DNA of 64,000 bases from Streptomyces sp. NBC_00576 (GTDB lineage Bacteria; Actinomycetota; Actinomycetes; Streptomycetales; Streptomycetaceae). The stretch lies in NCBI RefSeq assembly GCF_036345175.1, contig NZ_CP107780.1, positions 3,534,001 to 3,598,000 on the forward strand. Reading direction: 5' to 3'. Position numbers and translations under genes: made by a program. This document shows positions 9,211-16,461 of the stretch, piece by piece; the stretch's first letter is position 1, and each line of letters begins with the position of its first letter. Under the pieces are notes generated by a model. The model saw only the letters and a program-made list of their open reading frames with translations. It had not been told where the DNA came from and did no database searches.

Positions 9211-10218
9211 TCAGCGGACCGTGTCCGAGGTGGACGGGGACGGTGCGGGGGACGAGTCGGGCGCCGGTGCCATCAGCAGACCCTGGACCGCCACCTCGGG
9301 CGCCGAAGACCAGGAGCTCAGGGAGACCTGCGGGACCGCCAGCGGGCGTATGAGCGGGGACAGCACCGCGGCGGCGGCCACGACCGGCGTGGTCAGCGGA
9401 TGCATGGCCTCGCGCTCCCGGCCCCCGGTGGGCGGCGCCGGGATGCCCGGCAGCAGCGGCGCGGACGCCTCTGTCGACGACAAGGGTGTCTGTCCGAACG
9501 TCCCCTGCCCCAGTCCCTGCGAGAACAGCGGACCGCCCGATCGGCGCCGCTGGCTGTCAGGAGCCGTCGAGGTCCCACCGCCCTGCGGACGCATCGGCGT
9601 CACATTGCTGCCCCCGGAGGTGCCCCGGGCGTCGGTCGTGTCGCCGGGAACGCCCGTCGACACCCCGCCCAGCGCGATCGCGGCCAGCGACACCGCACCG
9701 GCGGCGGCGAACGCGAACCGCAGGCCGCGCGAGGACGACCGGTCGGCATCGTGACGACCGACGTCGTGGATACGGAATCCCCGGCCCGGAGCGGACGGGA
9801 GCACGGAGGTGTGCGGACGGGCGGGAACGTACCCGAACCCTTCCCCCCTCATCCCGAAGACTCCTGAACCGACTCCTGAGCCGACTCCTGGACCCCCGGG
9901 GAATCCGGAGAGCCCGTCGGCGAATCCTCCCCCGCCCAGCGGTGAGCCGCCGGAGTCGGAATCACCTCCTCCGGGAAGGCCCTGCAGACGGGCCAGAAAG
10001 CTCTCGGAGGGCGGTGGCGGGGCCATTTCCGCGAAGACGTTCTTCAGACGGCGCTGTGCATCGGCCTCCGCCTTGCACTTCGCGCAGGTGGCCAGGTGCG
10101 CCAGGACGCGCTCACGCGTCTCATGACCGAGTTCTCCGTCCACCAGGGCGGAGAGGCGGTCTCCCAGATGCTGCTCTGCGAGGCGACGCTCGGCAGAGTA
10201 CTGCCGTGATCCACTCAC
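9211..10218 (-). CDS. zinc-finger anti-sigma factor (RseA-type)
   Basis: 335 residues. The N-terminal ZAS domain carries H41-x3-C45-x2-C48, the zinc-binding signature of ECF anti-sigma factors. A Gly/Pro-rich linker follows, then a membrane helix at about 166-186 and an outer Pro/Ser/Thr-rich region of about 150 residues. The start GTG at 10218 overlaps the sigma stop as GTGA, so the two are translationally coupled. Known RseA/RskA proteins hold the sigma factor at the membrane until proteolysis or redox change frees it. The long outer tail is larger than in mycobacterial RseA and may be the sensing part (inference). Confidence 0.88.
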   Translation of the reverse strand: MSGSRQYSAERRLAEQHLGDRLSALVDGELGHETRERVLAHLATCAKCKAEADAQRRLKNVFAEMAPPPPSESFLARLQGLPGGGDSDSGGSPLGGGGFADGLSGFPGGPGVGSGVGSGVFGMRGEGFGYVPARPHTSVLPSAPGRGFRIHDVGRHDADRSSSRGLRFAFAAAGAVSLAAIALGGVSTGVPGDTTDARGTSGGSNVTPMRPQGGGTSTAPDSQRRRSGGPLFSQGLGQGTFGQTPLSSTEASAPLLPGIPAPPTGGREREAMHPLTTPVVAAAAVLSPLIRPLAVPQVSLSSWSSAPEVAVQGLLMAPAPDSSPAPSPSTSDTVR

Positions 10219-11111
10219 GCGGTCGCGCCCCCTCCTCCCAGCGCGGCCACCTGTGGCACCGCGAAGCGGCGCTCGGCACGGGCCTCCGGAGAGCGGTGCG
10301 CGAGGGCCTTGCGGAGCTGGGAGCGGCCCCGGTGGATACGGGAGCGGACGGTGCCGAGCTTCACGCCGAGAGTCGCGGCGATCTCCTCGTACGACAGTCC
10401 CTCGATGTCGCACAGGACGACGGCGGCGCGGAACTCGGGCGCGAGCGTGTCCAGCGCCTGCTGGACGTCCGCGTCGAAGTGCGCGTCGTTGAAGACCTGT
10501 TGCGGGGAGGGCTCACGGCTGGGCAGACGCTCGGCCGCGTCGTCGCCGAGGGCGTCGAAGCGGATGCGCTGCTTGCGGCGGACCATGTCCAGGAAGAGGT
10601 TGGTGGTGATGCGGTGCAGCCAGCCCTCGAAGGTGCCGGGCGTGTACGTCGACAGCGAGCGGAAGACGCGGACGAAGACCTCCTGTGTGAGGTCCTCGGC
10701 GTCGTGCTGGTTGCCCGTCAGGCGGTATGCCAGGCGGTAGACGCGGCCGCTGTGCGTGCTGACGATCTCCTCCCACGTGGGCGGAGTCCACGCCTGCCCG
10801 TCCGCGTCGGTGGTGAAGGTCGCGGTCTGGGCTCGGTCAGCGGCGTGGCTGGGGTCAGCAGCAGTCTTGTTCACGGATTTCGGCCTGCCCGCTGATCCAA
10901 GAAGGCGCCGGAGCGCTCCTCCTCGATCCACAGGCGCAGCCGCACCTCCCCTGTCGGCTCTGGTGGTGTCCAGTGGAGCCCCTACCATAGCCACCTCGCC
11001 CGTTAGCTCCGGATAAGCGGTTTTCGGAGAAATTGATGGGCGCTGATCCGGCTCGTTCGGCCGTGTCAGCACCTGCACCGCGTTTCCTGCGCTCTCGGTG
11101 TGCCGGTCCAT
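10215..11111 (-). CDS. ECF RNA polymerase sigma factor, M. tuberculosis SigE-like
   Basis: 298 residues from the first ATG. Region 2 has 'RVYRLAYRLTGNQHDAEDLTQEVFVRVFRS', in part nearly identical to mycobacterial SigE as I recall it. Region 4 has 'LSYEEIAATLGVKLGTVRSR'. About 110 residues precede region 2, longer than usual. The ATG at 11111 has AAGGGGG upstream; in-frame alternatives are ATG 10988, GTG 10928 and GTG 10874. Codons between residues 26 and 75 are unusually A/T-ending (ATT, TCT, AAA, TAT, CTA, AGA), so the true start is uncertain. This factor should not be confused with Streptomyces SigE of the cseABC system. Confidence 0.92.
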   Translation of the reverse strand: MDRHTESAGNAVQVLTRPNEPDQRPSISPKTAYPELTGEVAMVGAPLDTTRADRGGAAAPVDRGGALRRLLGSAGRPKSVNKTAADPSHAADRAQTATFTTDADGQAWTPPTWEEIVSTHSGRVYRLAYRLTGNQHDAEDLTQEVFVRVFRSLSTYTPGTFEGWLHRITTNLFLDMVRRKQRIRFDALGDDAAERLPSREPSPQQVFNDAHFDADVQQALDTLAPEFRAAVVLCDIEGLSYEEIAATLGVKLGTVRSRIHRGRSQLRKALAHRSPEARAERRFAVPQVAALGGGGATA

Positions 11112-11167
11112 CCGCTCATCCCCCTTAGTCCTTATCCTGTCTGCCCCACCTCGTCCCGCACCCCTCT

Positions 11168-11195
11168 AAACGCCCGGTCCCATCAGCAGGTTCCC
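11168..11195 (-). promoter_or_regulatory. candidate ECF-type promoter of the sigma gene
   Basis: On the minus strand the sequence reads GGGAAC, 18 bases, then GTTT. This fits the GGGAAY-N18-GTT pattern recognised by ECF sigma factors of the SigR/SigH/SigE group. It would start transcription near 11160, about 50 bases before the ATG at 11111. It suggests positive autoregulation and supports the long reading of the sigma gene. Confidence 0.5.
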
Positions 11196-11247
11196 GGCCG
11201 CAACGGATACAGTCACGCCCAGGCAACTGCGGGGACAGGAGAGGGTC

Positions 11248-11880
11248 ATTACCGGCAACCGGCAGACGAGCTGGGCGTTCGCCGACGCCTTTGTCGCCGA
11301 GGACGAAGCACTGCGCTGGGCCCGTGACCGGGCCCGCGAGGCGGGGCTGCGCTCGGTCGCGCCCAGCACGGGCGCCGCGCTACGGCTGCTGGCCGCCTCC
11401 GTGGACGCGAAGTCGGTGGCGGAGATCGGGACCGGGACGGGCGTCTCGGGCATGTACCTCCTGCAGGGCATGCGCGCGGACGGGGTCCTGACGACGGTCG
11501 ACCCCGAGCCGGATCACCAGCAGTTCGCCCGCCAGGCCTTCCGCGCGTCCGGCTTCGCCAGCAACCGCGCCCGCTTCATCCCGGGCCGCGCCCTGGACGT
11601 GCTGCCCCGGCTCGCGGACGCCGGCTACGACCTCGTCTTCTGCGACGGCGACCGGCTGGAGAGCCTGGACTACCTAGCTGAATCGTTGCGTCTGCTCCGT
11701 ACGGGTGGCCTGGTGGTTTTCGAGGGCGTCTTCGCCAACGGCAGGACGGTCGATTCGGGTCCCCAGCCCACCGAGGTCATACGGCTGCGGGAGTTGCTAC
11801 GCGCGGTGCGCGAGAGCCAGGAACTGGTGTCGTCCCTGGTGCCCGTGGGTGACGGACTGCTGTGCGCGGTCAAGCGCTGA
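11248..11880 (+). CDS. SAM-dependent O-methyltransferase without standard start codon
   Basis: A class I O-methyltransferase of about 210 residues, ortholog of Rv1220c by position. The SAM motif is 'VAEIGTGTGVSGMYLL', the acidic 'VDPEPDHQQFAR' follows, and 'YDLVFCDGDR' is motif post-I. The substrate is unknown. The conserved N terminus ('ITGNRQTSWAFADAF') is fully in frame, but between the upstream stop at 11167 and the GTG at 11401 there is no ATG, GTG or TTG. Starting at 11401 would delete the first 50 residues and leave the SAM site at the extreme end. An ATT at 11248, six bases after AGGAG, or a CTG at 11227 are the candidates. The gene is divergent from the sigma gene. Confidence 0.85.
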   Translation: MTGNRQTSWAFADAFVAEDEALRWARDRAREAGLRSVAPSTGAALRLLAASVDAKSVAEIGTGTGVSGMYLLQGMRADGVLTTVDPEPDHQQFARQAFRASGFASNRARFIPGRALDVLPRLADAGYDLVFCDGDRLESLDYLAESLRLLRTGGLVVFEGVFANGRTVDSGPQPTEVIRLRELLRAVRESQELVSSLVPVGDGLLCAVKR

Positions 11881-11929
11881 GCCCTTTGGGTCTCGTGGTT
11901 CACGTACTGGCTCACGGACGGCAAAACAG

Positions 11930-11963
11930 TGCCCCGGCACCGTAGGTTCACGATGCCGGGGCA
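11930..11963. terminator. terminator between methyltransferase and DUF3117 genes
   Basis: A 10-bp perfect inverted repeat, TGCCCCGGCA at 11930-11939 with TGCCGGGGCA at 11954-11963, and a 14-base loop. It lies between two convergent gene ends, so it probably serves both. Confidence 0.65.
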
Positions 11964-11991
11964 GCTGAAAGGGTATGGACGCGTCCGCGCG

Positions 11992-12159
11992 TCAGCCGAC
12001 GACCTTCTTGAGGGCATCGCCCAGGGCGTCAGCCTCGTCAGGGGTCAGCTCGACGACGAGCCGACCGCCGCCTTCGAGCGGAACGCGCATGACGATGCCC
12101 CGCCCCTCCTTTGTCACCTCGAGCGGGCCATCGCCCGTCCGCGGCTTCATGGCCGCCAT
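11992..12159 (-). CDS. DUF3117 small conserved actinobacterial protein
   Basis: A 55-residue protein read directly from the complementary strand. It begins MAAMKPRTGDGPLEVTKEGR and ends 'ADALGDALKKVVG'. This is the near-invariant DUF3117 family of actinobacteria (Rv1211 in M. tuberculosis). AGGAAGGGGA precedes the ATG. It is soluble, with a predicted beta-rich first half and one C-terminal amphipathic helix. No biochemical role is established to my knowledge. Its position next to the tag, folP-like and dapE genes is conserved. Confidence 0.93.
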   Translation of the reverse strand: MAAMKPRTGDGPLEVTKEGRGIVMRVPLEGGGRLVVELTPDEADALGDALKKVVG

Positions 12160-12539
12160 GCTCGTTCCCCTTCCTGAAACCAGCTCATCGTCGCCGACGG
12201 CCCCTTAGGAGGGCACGCGCATCCCCTCATGGGACGCACGTCACCGGCATCGAACACATTGCTTCCAGGCCATTATCCCGCATCTCAGGACCCTATGACC
12301 AACATCAGTCGGCATCGCTTGGGCAACGCGCGCGAGCAAAACCACTCAATTCGGCGATGTGGCTGCGATACTTCGCCGCCGCGCCGACTCGTACCGACCA
12401 CGGCCGAACCGAAATTCTTTGACGCAGGTCACATGACCGACCCTCTCCTCGGCTCGTGATCTCCGCCATGCTGTCATGGGACGAGGACTTACTGATCAGT
12501 ACCTACGACGACGCAGCCGCGACACCGGAGGGGACCCCC
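12160..12539. promoter_or_regulatory. 380-base divergent control region
   Basis: No credible gene. It separates DUF3117 (minus) from the enoyl-CoA hydratase (plus). On the minus strand a GATAAT at 12272-12277 could be a -10 for DUF3117. On the plus side, TTGACG at 12419-12424 and the near-palindrome GGTCA-CA-TGACC at 12427-12438 lie about 100 bases before the hydratase start and look like a -35 or operator. All of these are weak single-sequence calls. Confidence 0.35.
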
Positions 12540-13343
12540 ATGGCCGACACCGTGCTCTACGAGGTGCACGACGGGCTGGCGACGATCACGCTGAACCGCC
12601 CCGAGGCGATGAACGCGCTGAGCATCGCGACCAAGGTCGCACTCCGGGAGGCGGTCCAGTCGGCGGCCACCGACGACGCCGTACGGGCGGTGCTGCTGAC
12701 CGCCGCTGGTGACCGGGCGTTCTGCGTGGGCCAGGACCTCAAGGAGCACATCGGGCTGCTGGCCGCCGACCGCGAGGCCGGCACGGGCCAGACCATGACG
12801 ACGGTCCGCGAGCACTACAACCCCATCGTGCGGGCGCTGACGGGCATGCCCAAGCCGGTGGTGGCGGGCGTGAACGGCGTCGCGGCCGGGGCCGGCTTCG
12901 GCTTCGCGCTCGCCGCGGACTACCGGGTCGTCGCGGACACGGCCGCCTTCAACACGTCCTTCGCGGGCGTGGCGCTGACCGCCGACTCGGGCGTCTCCTG
13001 GACGCTCCCGCGCGTGGTCGGCCCCGGCCGCGCCGCCGACCTGCTCCTGTTCCCGCGCAGCATCAAGGCGCAGGAGGCGTACGAACTGGGCATCGCGAAC
13101 CGGGTCGTCCCGGCGGCGGAGCTGCGGGCCGAGGCCGAGAAGACGGCACGGGCCCTGGCAGCCGGCCCCACGGTGGCGTACGCGGCCCTCAAGGAGGCCA
13201 TGGCGTACGGGTTCACCCACTCCCTGGAGGAGACCCTGGAGAAGGAGGACGAACTCCAGGCACGGGCGGGCGCGTCGGAGGATCACGGGATCGCGGTGCA
13301 GGCGTTCGTCAACAAGGAGAAGCCGAAGTACTTGGGTCGTTAG
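12540..13343 (+). CDS. enoyl-CoA hydratase/isomerase family protein
   Basis: A 267-residue crotonase-fold protein. The oxyanion-hole segments are 'DRAFCVGQDLKEH' and 'NGVAAGAGFGFALAADYRV'. The second canonical glutamate position in the region 'SFAGVALTADSGVSWTLPRVVG' appears to be replaced by Asp, as in crotonases that are not simple hydratases. It may be a hydratase, isomerase or PaaG/PaaB-like enzyme. GGAGG precedes the ATG at 12540. It is convergent with tag, with only 31 bases between stops. The CoA substrate cannot be told from sequence. Confidence 0.88.
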   Translation: MADTVLYEVHDGLATITLNRPEAMNALSIATKVALREAVQSAATDDAVRAVLLTAAGDRAFCVGQDLKEHIGLLAADREAGTGQTMTTVREHYNPIVRALTGMPKPVVAGVNGVAAGAGFGFALAADYRVVADTAAFNTSFAGVALTADSGVSWTLPRVVGPGRAADLLLFPRSIKAQEAYELGIANRVVPAAELRAEAEKTARALAAGPTVAYAALKEAMAYGFTHSLEETLEKEDELQARAGASEDHGIAVQAFVNKEKPKYLGR

Positions 13344-13374
13344 TTCGGGGGGCGGAGCGCCGTCGGAAGCCCCC

Positions 13375-13965
13375 TTACGGGGTGCTTCTCGCCACGCACG
13401 TCTCCAGGTGGTCGTCCACCAACCCGCACGCCTGCATCAGTGCGTACGCGGTCGTCGGGCCCACGAAGCGCAGGCCCCGCTTCTTCAGGGCCTTCGACAG
13501 GGCCGTCGACTCCGGGGTGATCGCGGGGACGTCGGACAGGGTCCTGGGGACCGGCCGGGTCGCGGCATCGGGGGCGTGGGACCAGATCTGTTCGTCCAGC
13601 TCACCCGGGGCCCACTCGGCCAGCACGCGCGCGTTGGCGATCGTCGCGTCGACCTTCGCGCGGTTGCGGATGATGCCGGCGTCGGCGAGGAGCCGTTCGC
13701 GGTCGGCGTCCGTGAAGACCGCTACGGACGAGATCTTGAAATCGGCGAAGGCGGTACGGAAGCCCGGCCGGCGGCGCAGGATGGTGATCCAGGAGAGGCC
13801 GGACTGGAAGGCCTCCAGGGAGAGCCGTTCGAAGAGGGCGTCGTCGCCGTGGACGGGGCGGCCCCACTCCTCGTCGTGGTACGTCACGTAGTCCTCCGTG
13901 GACAGCGCCCAGGGGCAGCGCAGAGCGCCGTCGGGGCCGGCCAGGGTCACGCCTTCGTCGCTCAC
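13375..13965 (-). CDS. tag: DNA-3-methyladenine glycosylase I
   Basis: A 196-residue TagA-type base-excision enzyme that removes 3-methyladenine from alkylated DNA. The zinc-binding pattern of the family is visible: Cys in 'LRCPWAL', His in 'YHDEEWGRPVHGDD', and the C-terminal 'DDHLETC' (His-x3-Cys). The helix-hairpin region includes 'SGLSWITILRRRPGFRTAF'. The GTG at 13965 overlaps the stop of the DivIVA-like gene as GTGA, so the two form an operon. The same order, DivIVA-like then tagA, is found at Rv1209-Rv1210. Confidence 0.94.
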   Translation of the reverse strand: MSDEGVTLAGPDGALRCPWALSTEDYVTYHDEEWGRPVHGDDALFERLSLEAFQSGLSWITILRRRPGFRTAFADFKISSVAVFTDADRERLLADAGIIRNRAKVDATIANARVLAEWAPGELDEQIWSHAPDAATRPVPRTLSDVPAITPESTALSKALKKRGLRFVGPTTAYALMQACGLVDDHLETCVARSTP

Positions 13966-14312
13966 TGCTCGTTCCCCTCGACCGACTTGTCCATGCTGAC
14001 CCGCGGCGCGGCCTGGGCGCCGGCCAGCGCGGACTCCAGGTCGGCGATCCGGGCGTCGCGCTCGGCGAGTTCGGCACCGAGGCGGGTGAGCGCGTCGTCG
14101 ACGTCCGACATGCGGTAGCCGCGGGCGGCGACCGGGAAGCGGAGGGACTCGACATCGCCGCGGCCGACCGGACGGTCGAGCGGCAGGGGGTCCTGGAGCC
14201 GCTCGGGCGCGACCTCGGGCAGGACGGCGCTCTCGCCGCCGCCGACCACGGCCAGCGTCACCGCGGCGACCACGACGGCGAGCGCGACGACCAGGAACAA
14301 GAACATCAACAT
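13962..14312 (-). CDS. small membrane protein with DivIVA-like motif
   Basis: 116 residues. An N-terminal membrane helix ('MLMFLFLVVALAVVVAAVTL') is followed by a linker and then 'FPVAARGYRMSDVDDALTRL', the short DivIVA N-domain signature, and a coiled-coil stretch ('ELAERDARIADLESAL'). DivIVA-type domains bind membranes at poles and septa, so a role in envelope growth is possible but not shown. The ATG at 14312 is chosen because the helix starts there. It is co-transcribed with tag. The upstream region carries direct repeats at 14339-14389. Confidence 0.82.
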   Translation of the reverse strand: MLMFLFLVVALAVVVAAVTLAVVGGGESAVLPEVAPERLQDPLPLDRPVGRGDVESLRFPVAARGYRMSDVDDALTRLGAELAERDARIADLESALAGAQAAPRVSMDKSVEGNEQ

Positions 14313-14338
14313 CGCTGGGTCCCCACGGGATTCGGATG

Positions 14339-14389
14339 GATCGGGTTGATCAGGTGGATCGGGTTCGTTCGGCTTGATCGGGTTGATCA
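14339..14389. repeat. three spaced GATCGGGTT direct repeats
   Basis: GATCGGGTTGATCA occurs at 14339-14352 and 14376-14389, with a partial GATCGGGTT at 14357-14365. The spacing is 18-19 bases. The cluster lies just upstream of the DivIVA-like gene on the minus strand and may be a regulator-binding array. Confidence 0.55.
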
Positions 14390-14529
14390 AAGTGCCTGTG
14401 CCGAATGCGGCAGGGTCCGATCGTGCCATGCGAGTCTGGCAGTTATGGTCGCAGGCGGCCGAATACAGGGTTGATTGCCGGGCCGGGCACAGGAACGTGC
14501 TGGAAACGTACTAGGAGGGGTCACAGGCG

Positions 14530-15390
14530 ATGCTCAGACTGGGCAGGCGTGAATTCGGCGCGCACGAGCCGGTGATCATGGCGATCGTGAACCGGACCCC
14601 GGACTCCTTCTACGACCAGGGAGCCACCTTCCGCGACGAGCCTGCGCTCGCGCGCGTGGAGCAGGCGATGTCAGAGGGTGCCGCCATCATCGACATCGGC
14701 GGGGTGAAGGCAGGGCCGGGCGAAGAGGTGACCGCGACGGAGGAGGCGCGGCGGACGGTCGGCTTCGTGGCGGAGGTGCGGCGCCGTTTCCCCGACGTGA
14801 TCATCAGCGTGGACACCTGGCGGGCCGATGTGGGCGAGGCCGTGTGCGAGGCCGGTGCGGATCTGCTGAACGACGCGTGGGGCGGCGTCGATCCGCGGCT
14901 CGCGGAGGTCGCGGGGCGGTACGGAGTGGGGTTGGTGTGCACGCACGCGGGCGGTGCGGAGCCTCGGACGCGGCCGCACCGGGTGGCGTACGAGGACGTC
15001 ATGGCCGACATCCTGCGGGTGACCGTCGGGCTGGCCGAACGGGCGGTCGCGCTGGGGGTGCCGCGGGAGTCGGTGATGATCGATCCCGGGCACGACTTCG
15101 GGAAGAACACGCGGCACAGTCTGGAGGCGACGCGGCGGCTGGGGGAGATGGTGGAGACGGGGTGGCCGGTGCTGGTGTCCCTGTCCAACAAGGACTTCGT
15201 GGGCGAGACGCTGGACCGGCCGTTGAAGGAACGGCTGGTGGGCACGCTGGCGACGACGGCGGTGTCGATGTGGCTGGGGGCGCGGGTGTACCGCGTCCAC
15301 GAGGTCGCGGAGACGCGGCAGGTACTGGACATGGTGACGTCGATCGCGGGCCACCGTCCCCCGGCGGTGGCGCGGCGGGGGTTGGCGTAG
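14530..15390 (+). CDS. dihydropteroate synthase paralogue (FolP2-type)
   Basis: A 286-residue TIM-barrel protein of the pterin-binding family. Visible family segments are 'IMAIVNRTPDSFYDQG', 'AAIIDIGGVKAGPG', 'ISVDTWRADVGEAV', 'LLNDAWGG' and 'VMIDPGHDFGKNT'. The classical folate enzyme has DPG-x-GFGK near the last site; here it is DPGHDFGK. By synteny this is the FolP2-like copy (Rv1207), whose mycobacterial counterpart is reported not to replace the true synthase. GGAGG lies 11 bases before the ATG. The real substrate is uncertain. Confidence 0.85.
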   Translation: MLRLGRREFGAHEPVIMAIVNRTPDSFYDQGATFRDEPALARVEQAMSEGAAIIDIGGVKAGPGEEVTATEEARRTVGFVAEVRRRFPDVIISVDTWRADVGEAVCEAGADLLNDAWGGVDPRLAEVAGRYGVGLVCTHAGGAEPRTRPHRVAYEDVMADILRVTVGLAERAVALGVPRESVMIDPGHDFGKNTRHSLEATRRLGEMVETGWPVLVSLSNKDFVGETLDRPLKERLVGTLATTAVSMWLGARVYRVHEVAETRQVLDMVTSIAGHRPPAVARRGLA

Positions 15391-15440
15391 GGGGGTCTTC
15401 GCCCCCGCCGCCCCTACCCGTCCCATCCTTCTGGGACTCC

Positions 15441-15545
15441 GCCCCGGACCCCGCTCCTCAAACGCCGGAGGGGCTGGATATTCAGCCTGTCCGGCGTTTG
15501 AGAACAAGGCCCCTTCAGGGCCGGAGCGGGGGTTCGGGGGCGGCG
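15441..15545. repeat. interspersed long inverted repeat after folP-like gene
   Basis: CTCAAACGCCGG at 15457-15468 pairs with CCGGCGTTTGAG at 15491-15502, with an inner GGCTG/CAGCC pair. An outer arm (GGACCCCGCT.. with ..AGCGGGGGTTC) extends the structure to about 100 bases. The CTCAAACGCCGGA..TCCGGCGTTTGAG element is one of the common streptomycete intergenic repeats and probably terminates the two convergent genes. Confidence 0.75.
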
Positions 15546-15576
15546 CCCCCGAGACACCGCCGCTCAAGCCCAGCGC

Positions 15577-16335
15577 TCAGCGCCCCGCCTCCTTCGACAC
15601 CAGCGCCACCGCCTCGTCGACGTCGTCCGTGACGTGGAAGAGCATCAGGTCCTTCTCCGATGCCTTGCCCTGGGCGATCAGCGTGTTCCTCAGCCAGTCG
15701 ATCAGGCCGCCCCAGTACTCGCTCCCGAAGAGCACGATCGGGAAGCGTGTGACCTTCTGCGTCTGGACCAGGGTCAGCGCCTCGAAGAGTTCGTCGAGGG
15801 TGCCCAGGCCTCCGGGCAGGACCACGAAGCCCTGCGCGTACTTCACGAACATCATCTTGCGGACGAAGAAGTAGCGGAAGTTCAGGCCGATGTCGACGTA
15901 GGGGTTGAGCCCCTGCTCGAAGGGGAGCTCGATGCCCAGCCCCACCGAGACGCCCTTCGCCTCGCACGCGCCCTTGTTGGCCGCCTCCATCGCCCCCGGA
16001 CCGCCGCCCGTGATCACCGCGAACCCGGCCTCCACCAGGCCTCGGCCGAGACGGACGCCCGCCTCGTACTCCGGGGAGCCCGCCGGCGTACGCGCCGAGC
16101 CGAACACGCTGATCGCGGGCGGGAGTTCCGCCAGGGTGCCGAAGCCCTCGATGAACTCCGACTGGATGCGCAGTACCCGCCACGGGTCCGTGTGGACCCA
16201 GTCGGAGGGGCCGCCCGCGTCGAGGAGACGCTGGTCGGTGGTGCTCGCCTGGACCTGATCGCGCCTGCGCAGCACCGGTCCGAGCCGCTGCTCCTCCGGC
16301 GGTTGCTTCTTGCCCTCGGGGTTGCCGGTAGCCAT
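15577..16335 (-). CDS. LOG-family (TIGR00730) nucleotide-binding protein
   Basis: 252 residues. The Rossmann-like fold shows 'ISVFGSARTPAGSPEYEAG', 'VITGGGPGAMEAANKGA' and the family signature 'LPGGLGTLDELFEAL'. Characterised LOG proteins are cytokinin-type phosphoribohydrolases that release a base from a nucleoside monophosphate; others of this longer class act on IMP/GMP-like substrates. The ATG at 16335 has GGAGGAAGGGAG upstream. It follows dapE on the same strand by about 126 bases, as in Rv1202-Rv1205. Confidence 0.9.
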   Translation of the reverse strand: MATGNPEGKKQPPEEQRLGPVLRRRDQVQASTTDQRLLDAGGPSDWVHTDPWRVLRIQSEFIEGFGTLAELPPAISVFGSARTPAGSPEYEAGVRLGRGLVEAGFAVITGGGPGAMEAANKGACEAKGVSVGLGIELPFEQGLNPYVDIGLNFRYFFVRKMMFVKYAQGFVVLPGGLGTLDELFEALTLVQTQKVTRFPIVLFGSEYWGGLIDWLRNTLIAQGKASEKDLMLFHVTDDVDEAVALVSKEAGR

Positions 16336-16461
16336 GGCCGCTCCCTTCCTCCACCTACTGTCGTTCCACCTCAGCGTAGATCTCCGCCGGTTACGGACGG
16401 GGGACGTGAGCATGTCCGCCATGAAGCGCCGCCTCCCGGCAACTTCGGACCCCCTGCCGGG

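Noticed and set aside
12229..12459. 76-codon plus-strand frame before the enoyl-CoA hydratase
   Set aside because: Codon use is unlike the neighbouring genes, and it lies in the divergent promoter region.
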